From the NCBI GenBank assembly GCA_963771845.1, contig CAVYVC010000024.1, positions 124,001 through 188,000 of the forward strand: a DNA stretch of 64,000 nucleotides, written 5' to 3'. Every line of letters begins with the position of its first letter. The first letter of the stretch is position 1. This stretch comes from VAZQ01 sp963771845 (GTDB taxonomy: Bacteria; Pseudomonadota; Alphaproteobacteria; Rhizobiales; Xanthobacteraceae). Shown here piece after piece: positions 36,158 through 44,617 of the stretch. A program made the position numbers and the translations under genes. The notes beneath the pieces are model-generated. The model saw only the letters and a program-made list of their open reading frames with translations. It was not told the origin of the DNA and did not search any database.

Positions 36158-36197
36158 AAGCCCCCGATGCAGGTTCGATTGCTTCGGGGGCTTTTGA
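36158..36197 (+). terminator. Rho-independent terminator
   Basis: AAGCCCCCGA and TCGGGGGCTT form a stem around a 19-base loop, followed by a T-run. It separates the HTH gene from the next block. Confidence 0.75.
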
Positions 36198-36398
36198 ATT
36201 CGGTCCGGAGACGCGACCGCCGGATCGATGTTGCCAGGTTGAAGGTCGCTCAACAAGGAACGTAGCAATGTTAAATAGAGCGAACGGTAACCATTCTGCA
36301 ACCCCCACCCGCTGTGTTAGCGGGCAGTATCTCGCCAAAAATCACCTGAACAAACGTACCGCGCCCGCCTTGCCGTCGATATCCTGGGCGGTCGGGTG

Positions 36399-36593
36399 AT
36401 GGTTTACGGCCTGACGGCAACGCAGCTGGCCAGTATATGCCGCGTCAGCCTTCCGTACATTCAAGCGGCGAAGCAGCAGCCCGCACGATCTATCGCGCGC
36501 GCCTGGGCCGGTGCGAGCCGCGATGAGCGGGTGAAATTTGTGCGCGAAGCTGGCGTTGAAACCGTCTTCGCTGCCGTTGAGGCGGCACTTTAG
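36399..36593 (+). CDS. Small phage protein, HTH-like
   Basis: 64 residues (MVYGLTATQLASICRVSLPY then IQAAKQQPARSIARAWAGAS) with an HTH-like pattern. The in-frame codons upstream read ARLAVDILGGRV and look like real coding, so the true start may lie before 36396 with a frame break around 36320-36350. A 43-codon frame starting at 36268 overlaps it (TGATG). Function unknown. Confidence 0.45.
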   Translation: MVYGLTATQLASICRVSLPYIQAAKQQPARSIARAWAGASRDERVKFVREAGVETVFAAVEAAL

Positions 36594-36655
36594 ATCCCAC
36601 AGCAAACTTGGCGCCGTCAGCAATGGCGGCGCTCTCTCCACAGAGGAGAATCGCA

Positions 36656-37291
36656 ATGCCGTTCGAAACAGCCACGATCCCGCCAATCAACTTCCTGGCA
36701 GAGTTACGGGAGGAGGTTCTGAAGCGCTCACTGAAAAGGATGCCAAAATGGAAGTTTCGGCTCGCTTCAGATCTTGTTCTGCAACTCCAACCTAAACCTA
36801 CCGTGCTGCCTTCCGAGGCCGCCACAGCACGAGGCACCAAACCCAAGCTGCAGCATTTCGAAGGCGTGGCGGTGATGTCCGAAGGTGTCACCGGCGACGT
36901 GTTCAAGCGCCTGCCGCGATACTCCACCAGCACGCCATGGTCGCCCTGGTGGCAAATCAAGTTCGAACTTTATTCCGACTCCCCTGATGTGGAGTGGGTG
37001 TTCAAGCGCACTGGCGGAAGCTGGCTACTTGGCAGCCACTGGCAACCCAATGCCGGGCGAACTGGAATAAGCACCATCGTTCACCGCCTCGTTGCCGCGT
37101 TTTGCGACGGGCTATTCAGCGGCCGGGCGCCGGCAAAAATGCTGTCCCACAACTGCGTGATTTGCGGGAAGGGGCTGACTGATCAGGCGTCAATGGCGCG
37201 ATGGATCGGACCGGAATGCAGCGGCACGTCGTCGTTGCGCGTGCCGTTTGTAATCGATGCTTCCAAAAGCAAGGAAGCAGAAGCCGCCTGA
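36656..37291 (+). CDS. Phage protein with DUF6011-like zinc motif
   Basis: 211 residues, start fixed by AGAGGAGAA 6 bp upstream. C-terminal CVICGKGLTDQASMARWIGP then EC is the Cys-x2-Cys ... Cys pattern of DUF6011 zinc-binding phage proteins. N-terminal ~140 residues unrecognised. Function unknown. Confidence 0.65.
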   Translation: MPFETATIPPINFLAELREEVLKRSLKRMPKWKFRLASDLVLQLQPKPTVLPSEAATARGTKPKLQHFEGVAVMSEGVTGDVFKRLPRYSTSTPWSPWWQIKFELYSDSPDVEWVFKRTGGSWLLGSHWQPNAGRTGISTIVHRLVAAFCDGLFSGRAPAKMLSHNCVICGKGLTDQASMARWIGPECSGTSSLRVPFVIDASKSKEAEAA

Positions 37292-37314
37292 TACCTGTCA
37301 CGGCGTCGTCAGCA

Positions 37315-37656
37315 ATGGCGGCGCCTTCTTCATCAAAGAAAGAGCTGGTTGTGCGCGAACGCCCCCCTCATCGCCACGGTTCTGAGAACTTCGAGTTCGA
37401 AGTTGCAGGTTTGAAGTATACCGCCACGATCGGCCAATTCTGCGACGGCCGCGTCGCCGAAGTTTTCATCACAAACTGCAGAACCAACAGTCACGCTGAC
37501 ACGGCCGCTCGCGACGCAGCGATCGTGACCAGCATCGCTCTTCAATTCGGTGCCGATCTCGAAACCATCCGGCGCGCTCTCTGCCGCGATAGCCACGGCC
37601 GCGCATCCGGAGCGCTTGGTGCGGCACTCGACGCGATCACGACGCTAAAGGTGTGA
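37315..37656 (+). CDS. TSCPD domain protein
   Basis: 113 residues: GLKYTATIGQFCDGRVAEVF, then SHADTAARDAAIVTSIALQF and DLETIRRALCRDSHGRASGA, the TSCPD domain found at the end of B12-dependent ribonucleotide reductases and as free phage proteins. Possibly linked to nucleotide metabolism. It is followed after 3 bp by the methyltransferase gene. Confidence 0.7.
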   Translation: MAAPSSSKKELVVRERPPHRHGSENFEFEVAGLKYTATIGQFCDGRVAEVFITNCRTNSHADTAARDAAIVTSIALQFGADLETIRRALCRDSHGRASGALGAALDAITTLKV

Positions 37657-37659
37657 CCC

Positions 37660-38268
37660 ATGGGCAAGCACGAAACGGGATATGTGAGAGTTGAGCGTGA
37701 CTACTACCCAACTCCAAGCTGGGCAACGTTAGCGTTGCTCGAACATATCAACATTGGCGGCCTGGATATCTGGGAACACGCCTGCGGTGGCGGTCACATG
37801 AGCGATGTGCTCAAGGCCGCCGGCGCACGCGTCTATTCCAGCGACATCGCCGATCGCGGCTACGCCGGGCTCGACGCGCTGATCGATTACACCGCACCGC
37901 ATCCTGTGGGGCTGACGTTCCACGGCTCAATTACAAACCCGCCGTTTGGTGAGCGCGGCACGCTGGCCGTTGCCTTCATACGTATTGGATTGCGTGACAT
38001 GGGGGATGGATTCCTGGCGTTGCTTCTTCCGTGTGATTTTGACTCAGCAAAGACGCGCGCGTCGTTCTTCCGTGATTGCTCCCAGTTCGCCGGCAAAGTC
38101 GTACTGACTCGCCGCTGCAAGTGGTACGACAACGGAAACAAACACGGACCGAAGGAAAATTCGGCCTGGTTTTTGTGGGGCAGCGTTCCATTCCGGCCAG
38201 CGCAACTCACCGCTGCGGCAATTATTAGATACGCGCCAACGTCAACCCAGCAGGCAGTAGCAGCCTAA
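37660..38268 (+). CDS. Phage DNA adenine methyltransferase-like protein
   Basis: 202 residues, class I SAM-methyltransferase. SAM-binding loop in IWEHACGGGHMSDVLKAAGA, catalytic motif IV NPPF in SITNPPFGERG, DYYPTPSWATLALLE at the N-terminus. NPPF points to amino-group (N6-adenine) methylation. No cognate endonuclease is present, so it probably protects or marks phage DNA. Confidence 0.75.
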   Translation: MGKHETGYVRVERDYYPTPSWATLALLEHINIGGLDIWEHACGGGHMSDVLKAAGARVYSSDIADRGYAGLDALIDYTAPHPVGLTFHGSITNPPFGERGTLAVAFIRIGLRDMGDGFLALLLPCDFDSAKTRASFFRDCSQFAGKVVLTRRCKWYDNGNKHGPKENSAWFLWGSVPFRPAQLTAAAIIRYAPTSTQQAVAA

Positions 38269-38273
38269 CCGTA

Positions 38274-38438
38274 ATGCTCAACTCTAAGGATCGACCCCTC
38301 TTCGTGTTGGTGTTGCGGCCAGAGCCGAATGTCGATCCGATTAAGTCACTTCGTAGTGCGTTGAAAGTGTTGCTCCGCGGATTGGGGATGAAATGTTTGA
38401 AAGTCGAGCAAGCAAAGGAACCGTCCGATGATTCTTGA
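38274..38438 (+). CDS. Small phage protein
   Basis: 54 residues (MLNSKDRPLFVLVLRPEPNV then DPIKSLRSALKVLLRGLGMK), a pattern known from early regions of alphaproteobacterial phages. Starts 5 bp after the methyltransferase stop and overlaps the next gene by 11 bp. Function unknown. Confidence 0.65.
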   Translation: MLNSKDRPLFVLVLRPEPNVDPIKSLRSALKVLLRGLGMKCLKVEQAKEPSDDS

Positions 38439-38610
38439 TCATGCCACTCTCACCGCACGCGCCATCCGACAGATGCTTGCCACCGGAGCAACTGACGAAG
38501 ACGTCGCCGCATACCTGCGCGACGCGTTCACCGACGAGCGCCGTGCACACATGGACGAACTGCAGAGTTTCGCCGACTGGCGAAAGCGTACCGGCGCATC
38601 CGGCAAATAG
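38428..38610 (+). CDS. Small acidic phage protein
   Basis: 60 residues, helical and acidic (LTARAIRQMLATGATDEDVA, AYLRDAFTDERRAHMDELQS). Overlaps the end of the preceding small gene, with AAAGGAACC as ribosome site. Function unknown. Confidence 0.6.
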   Translation: MILDHATLTARAIRQMLATGATDEDVAAYLRDAFTDERRAHMDELQSFADWRKRTGASGK

Positions 38611-38623
38611 AGGAACAGAAACT

Positions 38624-39262
38624 ATGACCGAACTGATGATAGCGAGTGTCCCCGGTGACGGCTTCGAACAAGCCCGAGACGGCAGAGTAATTCAAGGCAC
38701 GTTGTTGAAATTCACCAATGAAGGAAAGTGGCCCGACAAACCCGAGAGTTCGTTGCTGGCGTTGGCGTGCAACTCCATCAACCAGCTCTGGCAAGGCCAA
38801 AAGCCGATCGACACGATGGTGAAGAAACCGGGCGAGCCCCTACCAAGTGTCGACGACTTAAACGCCGAAATCCCCAAAGCGCAGTGGGAAATTGGTCTTG
38901 ATGGCAAACCGCGCCCGCCGTGGCAACGGCAAGAGGTGGTGTACTTCCTCGATCCAAAGACGGCAGCCAAATACACCTTCGCGTCGAGCACAACTGGCGC
39001 ACGCATTGCTACGGAGAAGCTGCGCGACCAGGTCGTATCGATGCGCCAACTACGCGGGGCCAACGTCGTGCCCCTGGTGGAGTTGGCGAATGCGCCCATG
39101 AAGACCAAGTTCGGCGACCGACTCCGGCCGTCGTTCGAAATCAAGGGTTGGGTTGCGCTTGGCGAACAACAACTGATCGACGTTGAGTCAGTCCCCCCGG
39201 GGGTGACGCCAATAATTCCGCCATCGATGGCGGAATGGCTCGATGACAAGATTCCATTCTGA
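38624..39262 (+). CDS. Phage protein with SSB-like acidic tail
   Basis: 212 residues from ATG 38624. N-terminal VIQGTLLKFTNEGKWPDKPE, C-terminal SMAEWLDDKIPF. The short DD-x-IPF ending resembles single-stranded DNA-binding proteins, which use it to recruit replication partners. Lying upstream of the phage DNA polymerase, it is a plausible replication SSB; the OB fold itself is not evident by eye. Confidence 0.5.
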   Translation: MTELMIASVPGDGFEQARDGRVIQGTLLKFTNEGKWPDKPESSLLALACNSINQLWQGQKPIDTMVKKPGEPLPSVDDLNAEIPKAQWEIGLDGKPRPPWQRQEVVYFLDPKTAAKYTFASSTTGARIATEKLRDQVVSMRQLRGANVVPLVELANAPMKTKFGDRLRPSFEIKGWVALGEQQLIDVESVPPGVTPIIPPSMAEWLDDKIPF

Positions 39263-39333
39263 GAAATCAGTCGTGTGCGAGGCAACGGGGCGGTTGTTAG
39301 AAGCACCCGCCCCATCACAGGAGGAGAATTCTC

Positions 39334-39795
39334 GTGACTAATAACCCGAACGATGAAGGGAGCGGGCACAACATCCCCATTCCCAAGCCCGGTAAGTTTG
39401 ACCCGGAAAAGTTCCGGGTAAAGCGCCCCCAACCTGAGCAGCTAGACTTGTTTGAGTGGGCAGACCAGCAAGAGTGGCTCCTCGACCCGCCCAGCTATGA
39501 GATGGGCCCTCCGTCACCGCCACCTGACATCTCCGAGTTAGGCCGCGATGACGCTGTTGCCGCTATGACAGCATGGTTCTTCACCAACTTTGAAGGCCCC
39601 GAGGTGCGTACACCCCGGGATAGCGGCGAGTGGGTCTACATCCCCCACGAGTCACGGGAGGAGCTGGAGGCTGCCTTCCCGCAAGCGCCCGAGGCAGTCA
39701 TCGATCTCGCTGAGCAAGAGATCGATGAGGAAAGCACCGGTGAGTGGGTCCCCTGCGGGAGCCGTATGCGCCCGGAGGGCCAACGCCATGGTTGA
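39334..39795 (+). CDS. Phage protein of unknown function
   Basis: 153 residues from a GTG start with AGGAGGAGAA just upstream. Pro-rich first third (PPSPPPDISELG) and acidic second half (AVIDLAEQEIDEESTGEW). Overlaps the next gene by 8 bp. No known domain. Confidence 0.6.
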   Translation: MTNNPNDEGSGHNIPIPKPGKFDPEKFRVKRPQPEQLDLFEWADQQEWLLDPPSYEMGPPSPPPDISELGRDDAVAAMTAWFFTNFEGPEVRTPRDSGEWVYIPHESREELEAAFPQAPEAVIDLAEQEIDEESTGEWVPCGSRMRPEGQRHG

Positions 39796-40396
39796 ACCGC
39801 TCAAGCTCGTCGGTGCCGAGGTGGTGCCCGACCCCAATGATCCCTTTGCCAACCTTGATGCTCTCCGCAACCCGCAGGACTACGCGGAGTTCATGGCAAG
39901 CGAAGAGAGTTCGACCTTCCCGCTGCGGAAATTGCAGGAGGGGTTGCACCTGCGTGTCAACCCCGACCCGCAATACACGCTCCTGAAGCAGTACATCGTG
40001 GAAAGGTCCGGCGGAACATACTTCGTCTGGCCGGGGCTGGAGAAACGGCTTGGCCCATTGCCGCTGTGTGTCAACTTGCATGTCGCCGTTGACGGACACG
40101 GGTCGTATTTCATGCTGCGCATCCGGCAGCCCAACCCCATGCAGGACGAAATCCCGTGGCTGCAAACCGCGCGGATGGTTTCAGTCAACGCCATGGGGGG
40201 TTGGGTGCGGGTGACCAAGCCTCTAGGCAAGAATGGCAAGCCCGATCGCTGGGGTTGGGTCGAAATCCCTGAGGTGTTCGAACAAAAGTGGCCGACCAGG
40301 TCGATGACGGAACTGTTGAACAAGACGTTCCCCGATCTCGTCATCAACAAGCCAGATCATGACGTGATCAAGAACTACGAGCAATTCGGTGCGTAA
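39788..40396 (+). CDS. Phage protein of unknown function
   Basis: 202 residues (MVEPLKLVGAEVVPDPNDPF ... GTYFVWPGLEKRLGPLPLCV ... NKPDHDVIKNYEQFGA). Mixed strand/helix, no motifs recognised. Translationally coupled to the gene before it and followed by a terminator. Confidence 0.6.
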   Translation: MVEPLKLVGAEVVPDPNDPFANLDALRNPQDYAEFMASEESSTFPLRKLQEGLHLRVNPDPQYTLLKQYIVERSGGTYFVWPGLEKRLGPLPLCVNLHVAVDGHGSYFMLRIRQPNPMQDEIPWLQTARMVSVNAMGGWVRVTKPLGKNGKPDRWGWVEIPEVFEQKWPTRSMTELLNKTFPDLVINKPDHDVIKNYEQFGA

Positions 40397-40404
40397 CCGA
40401 ACGT

Positions 40405-40441
40405 AAGGCCCGGGTCGGTAGAGCCGCATCCGGGCCTTTCT
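40405..40441 (+). terminator. Rho-independent terminator
   Basis: AAGGCCCGG and CCGGGCCTT form the stem, followed by TCTCCCTT. It lies between the early genes and the polymerase gene. Confidence 0.7.
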
Positions 40442-40459
40442 CCCTTCGAGTCCCGGGCC

Positions 40460-42187
40460 ATGCTGTCGTCGTTCGACGAAATCGTCCTTTGCGACTTCGA
40501 ATTCAACGGCGCTAACGGAGAGCGCCCGAACGTCGTTTGTCTGGTCGCGCATGAGCTCCGGAGCGGGCGCAAGTTCCGCTTATGGCACGACCAACTCGGT
40601 GATGCGCCGCCGTACCGAATCGACAACAAGGCACTGTTCGTCGCGTACTATGCGAGCGCAGAGCTGTGCTGCCATCTGGCTCTTGGCTGGAAGCTGCCGG
40701 TCAACATCCTTGACCTGTTCACCGAGTTTCGTTGCCTCACAAACACATCGGCGTTTAGCCAACCACCAGCGGGGCTGCTCGATGCGATGGACTATTTCAA
40801 GCTCGATTGCATAGATGCACGGACCAAGGAACATTGGCGGGATGTCGTCCTGCGCGGCGGGCCATGGACCCAGGAGGAGATCGCAGGAATCCTCGACTAT
40901 TGCGCCTCCGACGTGGAAGGTTTGGAAAAGCTGCTGGGGGTATTTCCCCTACCGCCCCTGAACTACAGCCTCTTGCGCGGCAGCTATATGCGCGCCGATG
41001 CATGGATGCGCCACCGCGGCATTCCGATCGACTACCCGTTGTTTAGCGATTTCTCCAGCCTGTGGCCGGAGATTCGCGCCGAGCTGATCCATGACCTGAA
41101 CCTTCGCTACCCTTTCTTTGATGGCATACGGTTCAAAAAGAAACGCCTGGAGGAGTGGGTTGCGGCGCAAGGAATCCAGCATTGGCCGCGCACGCCTACC
41201 GGGCAGCTGTGCACCGACGAGAAGACGCTCACCGCCATTGCCAAGCGCTGCCCGGAAGCGGCGGAGTTCTGCACCACCAAAGTCACGCTGGACCAGCTCA
41301 AGACCTTCGACCTCGCCGTGGGCAAGGATGGCCGCAACCGCTGCATGCTGTCGGCCTTCCGGGCAAAGACGGGGCGCAATCAGCCATCGAATAGCGCGTT
41401 CGCCTTCGGACTCAACGCGGCTTTCCGCTCGCTAATCAAGCCGGAGCCCGGCAATGCGCTCGTCTATCTCGATTTCTCGGGACAAGAATTTGCCCTGGCC
41501 GCGTATTTCTCCGGCGATCGCGACATGATCGCGGCGTACGAGACTGGCGATCCTTATTCCGATTGGGCCCGACGTGCCGGTGCCATGCCCGCCGATGGCA
41601 ATAAGACATCGCATCCCGACGTGCGCGCCATGTACAAGCTTGCGTCGCTCGGGATTCTCTACGGCATGCGGGAGAAGACGCTGAGCGGCTACGTTGGTGT
41701 CACAAACATACGCGCGCGCCAGATTCTGCGATCGCATCACGAAACCTTTCCCCGCTTCTGGCAATGGAGCCACGCAATCCAAGGCTCTGCGCTGCGCCAC
41801 AGGGAGCTGCGCACCGTGTTCGATTGGTGCATGCGGGTGTTGCCCAAGGCCAAGTCGGGGACGTTGGCGAATTACCCGATGCAGGCCAACGGTGCCGAGA
41901 TGCTCCGCCTGGCGTGCTGCTACGCCGTGGAGCGCGGGATTCCGATTGTCGCGCCGGTGCACGACGCAATTCTGGTAGAAGGACCGGACGCGGACATTGC
42001 CGACATTGCGATGGAGATGCGCCGGTGCATGGAGCTGGCGTCGCGCAAGGTGCTCGGCGGCCCGATGGTGCGGGTGGACGCCTCCAAGCCGCTGCGGTTT
42101 CCCGACCGGTATGTAGATGGCCGCAACAAAGAGTTGTGGGCGTTAACGCTGCGGCTGCTCGACCAAATCAAGCGGCGGGCGGCATAG
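40460..42187 (+). CDS. Phage family-A DNA polymerase with 3'-5' exonuclease
   Basis: 575 residues. Exonuclease motif I CDFEFNG at the N-terminus and motif III YCASDVEGLEKL about 155. Polymerase motif A YLDFSGQEFALAA about 340, motif B MYKLASLGILYG about 400, motif C VAPVHDAIL about 500. Motif C has HDA in place of the HDE of E. coli Pol I, a variant found in other phage enzymes. Compact, with no 5'-3' exonuclease domain. It would replicate the phage or element DNA and is intact, unlike most leftward phage genes. Confidence 0.9.
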   Translation: MLSSFDEIVLCDFEFNGANGERPNVVCLVAHELRSGRKFRLWHDQLGDAPPYRIDNKALFVAYYASAELCCHLALGWKLPVNILDLFTEFRCLTNTSAFSQPPAGLLDAMDYFKLDCIDARTKEHWRDVVLRGGPWTQEEIAGILDYCASDVEGLEKLLGVFPLPPLNYSLLRGSYMRADAWMRHRGIPIDYPLFSDFSSLWPEIRAELIHDLNLRYPFFDGIRFKKKRLEEWVAAQGIQHWPRTPTGQLCTDEKTLTAIAKRCPEAAEFCTTKVTLDQLKTFDLAVGKDGRNRCMLSAFRAKTGRNQPSNSAFAFGLNAAFRSLIKPEPGNALVYLDFSGQEFALAAYFSGDRDMIAAYETGDPYSDWARRAGAMPADGNKTSHPDVRAMYKLASLGILYGMREKTLSGYVGVTNIRARQILRSHHETFPRFWQWSHAIQGSALRHRELRTVFDWCMRVLPKAKSGTLANYPMQANGAEMLRLACCYAVERGIPIVAPVHDAILVEGPDADIADIAMEMRRCMELASRKVLGGPMVRVDASKPLRFPDRYVDGRNKELWALTLRLLDQIKRRAA

Positions 42188-42189
42188 CC

Positions 42190-42576
42190 ATGGAGGAGAA
42201 TCCATTCGAGGGGAATATGGCCCCCCTGCGGGAAGCGGGGGCGGCCGTGCAAGCTGGCGGAGCCACCTGTGAAACCACGACATACCGGCGCAAACCTGGA
42301 TACGTCGTGATACCCGCCGACTGGTTGGCTGCGCTCTACCGAAACCCGCCAGTGTCTCGGGCTGCGTGGGTGGTCGCGGTCCGGCTGATCGAACTCTTTC
42401 AGATGCAGCGGCAACGCACTGTCATGCTGAGCAACGGTGTGCTGGCCAATAGGGGCGTCGGCCGATGGCGTAAGCGGGAAGCGCTGCGACAGTTGGCGGG
42501 CCGGGGCCTGATCTCCGTCACCAACCTGGGCACGCAAGCCGCAAAGGTCACGTGGCGCGTCAACCCGCTGCGATAG
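42190..42576 (+). CDS. Phage winged-helix-like protein
   Basis: 128 residues. The second half (RAAWVVAVRLIELFQMQRQR, then WRKREALRQLAGRGLISVTN) has the shape of a winged-helix replication or transcription protein. Starts 2 bp after the polymerase stop. Last gene of the phage block. Confidence 0.55.
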   Translation: MEENPFEGNMAPLREAGAAVQAGGATCETTTYRRKPGYVVIPADWLAALYRNPPVSRAAWVVAVRLIELFQMQRQRTVMLSNGVLANRGVGRWRKREALRQLAGRGLISVTNLGTQAAKVTWRVNPLR

Positions 42577-42577
42577 T

Positions 42578-42615
42578 GTTTCCCAGATGTTTCCCAGGCC
42601 GGTTTTCTGGGAAAC
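42578..42615. promoter_or_regulatory. Operator-like triple repeat GTTTCCCAG
   Basis: GTTTCCCAG at 42578 and 42589, and its reverse complement CTGGGAAAC at 42607. Directly after the last phage gene. May be a repressor site, a terminator-like hairpin, or part of the element's right attachment region. Confidence 0.5.
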
Positions 42616-42686
42616 GTTACTCGCAAGAAATGCCCGGTTTTGCTGGTCGGAGTGCCGAGATTTTAGCTTAGGCCTCGCAGTCGTCC

Positions 42687-44162
42687 TTACTGGAGACTTA
42701 TGGCCACGAAGCGCAATTCGCCATCAGCACCCGCCACCAGCAGGAGAGCCGACTTGCGCCCGTCCTTCTTGAGCTTGTCGATCTTGGCCTGGAAGTCGTC
42801 CGTATTCCCCACCGCCTCCTGCGCAATCTCGACAATGACATCACCCGCGGACAGGCGCTTATCTGCGGCGGGCGAATTTGTGTCGATTCCCGTTATGACG
42901 ATGCCTTTCACCGAGTCCTTGATCTTGTAACGCCTGCGCAGATCATCCGAAATGTTGGCAAGCTCAATTCCGAGCGTCTTTTTGACGACGGATTTATCAG
43001 GCGCAGGCTCGTTCTTTTTGTCACCTGCGGCGAGCTTTTCACCATCCTCCAGGCGGCCGAGCGTGACGGTTTTGGTCTCTTCCCGGCCCTTGCGGATCAC
43101 CACGACGGGCGTTTGCTTGCCAACCGGCGTGTCCGCCACCACTCGCGGCAGGTCCCGCATTTCCTTGATGTCTTTGCCATCGAACTTCACGATGACATCA
43201 CCGGGCTCGATGCCGGCGGGCTTGGCCGGGCCCCTGTCATCGACGCCGGCCACCAGGGCCCCGCGCGGCGGTTTGATGTTCAGGCTCTCGGCGATCTCGT
43301 CGGTCACCTGCTGGATGCGCACGCCGAGCCAGCCGCGCCGGGTCTCACCGAACTGCCGCAACTGATCAATAACGGAAAGCGCGGTCTTTGATGGGACCGC
43401 GAAACCGATACCAATCGAACCTCCGGAAGGAGAGATGATGGCCGTGTTGATGCCGACGACCTCGCCGTCCAGATTAAACAGCGGACCTCCCGAATTACCC
43501 CGATTGATGGCGGCGTCGGTCTGAATGTAGTTGTCGTACGGACCAGAATTGATGTCGCGATTGCGAGCCGAGACAATGCCCGCGGTGACAGTACCGCCGA
43601 GGCTGAATGGGTTTCCGATGGCAATCACCCATTCTCCCAGCCGCAGCTTGTCCGAATCCCCAAACTTGAGGGCTTTGAGCGGCTTGTCGGGTTTCACCCT
43701 CAGTAACGCTAAATCGGTCTTCTGGTCCTTGCCGACAATATCTGCCTTGAGGCGCGAACCGTCATTGAGGATGACTGTGACCTCATCGGCGTCCGAGATC
43801 ACATGATTATTGGTCACGACTATGCCGGCCGAATCGATGATGAAGCCCGACCCAAGCGAGTTGACCCGCCGGGGTCCCGGGTTCGGGGAATCGCCTTGTC
43901 CACGCCGATTAAAAAAATCCCTGAACAGCTCGTCGAGTTGTGGATCGTTCGGCAGCTGCGGCATCGGCGAGTTGCGCGTCTCGACCTTTTGCGAGGTCGA
44001 GATGTTGACGACTGCATCAATCACTTTCTCTGCCACGTCCGCAATGTTGTCGGGGCCACGCGCCAAACCGGGTGTCGACAAGGCCGGCAGGATGATCGCT
44101 CCCGCGGCTATGGAGCCCAAAACGGGGCGGCGGATCCGAAGGGCATATTGTGCGAGTGACAT
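42687..44162 (-). CDS. degP: Periplasmic serine protease DegP/HtrA
   Basis: 491 residues; ATG at 44162 has AGGAGC upstream, and the open frame beyond is not needed. Signal sequence (SIAAGAIILPALSTPGLARG), trypsin-like domain with His in TNNHVISDADEV, Asp in KTDLALLRV and Ser in RGNSGGPLF, then two PDZ domains (GIEPGDVIVKFDGKDI; RLSAGDVIVEIAQEAV). Degrades or refolds damaged envelope proteins. Last gene of the thyA-folA-hflKC block, a common rhizobial order. Confidence 0.93.
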   Translation of the reverse strand: MSLAQYALRIRRPVLGSIAAGAIILPALSTPGLARGPDNIADVAEKVIDAVVNISTSQKVETRNSPMPQLPNDPQLDELFRDFFNRRGQGDSPNPGPRRVNSLGSGFIIDSAGIVVTNNHVISDADEVTVILNDGSRLKADIVGKDQKTDLALLRVKPDKPLKALKFGDSDKLRLGEWVIAIGNPFSLGGTVTAGIVSARNRDINSGPYDNYIQTDAAINRGNSGGPLFNLDGEVVGINTAIISPSGGSIGIGFAVPSKTALSVIDQLRQFGETRRGWLGVRIQQVTDEIAESLNIKPPRGALVAGVDDRGPAKPAGIEPGDVIVKFDGKDIKEMRDLPRVVADTPVGKQTPVVVIRKGREETKTVTLGRLEDGEKLAAGDKKNEPAPDKSVVKKTLGIELANISDDLRRRYKIKDSVKGIVITGIDTNSPAADKRLSAGDVIVEIAQEAVGNTDDFQAKIDKLKKDGRKSALLLVAGADGELRFVAISLQ

Positions 44163-44395
44163 GGACGATAGCTCCTGGGCGACGGCGAGCCCTAGTTCGA
44201 CCCTGCCACGGACGCAAGGACGACCGACCTCTACGACGAAAGTACCCCTGCGATTGGGGCGGAATCGGGACCTCGATCGAGTATGGGCATCCTGGGCAGG
44301 CAAACCGGACTGCCGACATCGTGTTCCGGAGCGCTCATCAGGGCCTGCCGGCTATTCGAAGAAGTCTCCGCCCCCGCCACCGCGAACCGGTGCCT

Positions 44396-44581
44396 TCATC
44401 CCCGCATGACCCAGATCAGTACAAGCCCGATCACGGCGGATATGATGCCGGCAACACGCAACGAAGTTTCCGGGCTCTCGATTGCGGTTGCCGCAAGCCG
44501 TTTTGCTGCCGACGGAAAAGCGGCGAAAAGCAGTCCCTCGATCACAAATACGAGACCGATCGCAACGAGGAACTCGGCCAT
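44396..44581 (-). CDS. DUF2065 small membrane protein
   Basis: 61 residues with two TM helices (FLVAIGLVFVIEGLLFAAFP; VAGIISAVIGLVLIWVM). The family is typically found directly after hflC; role unknown, probably in HflKC/FtsH membrane quality control. Confidence 0.85.
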   Translation of the reverse strand: MAEFLVAIGLVFVIEGLLFAAFPSAAKRLAATAIESPETSLRVAGIISAVIGLVLIWVMRG

Positions 44582-44617
44582 ACAGGGATACTGCCGGGTT
44601 GGTGACGAGGTCCTCTG

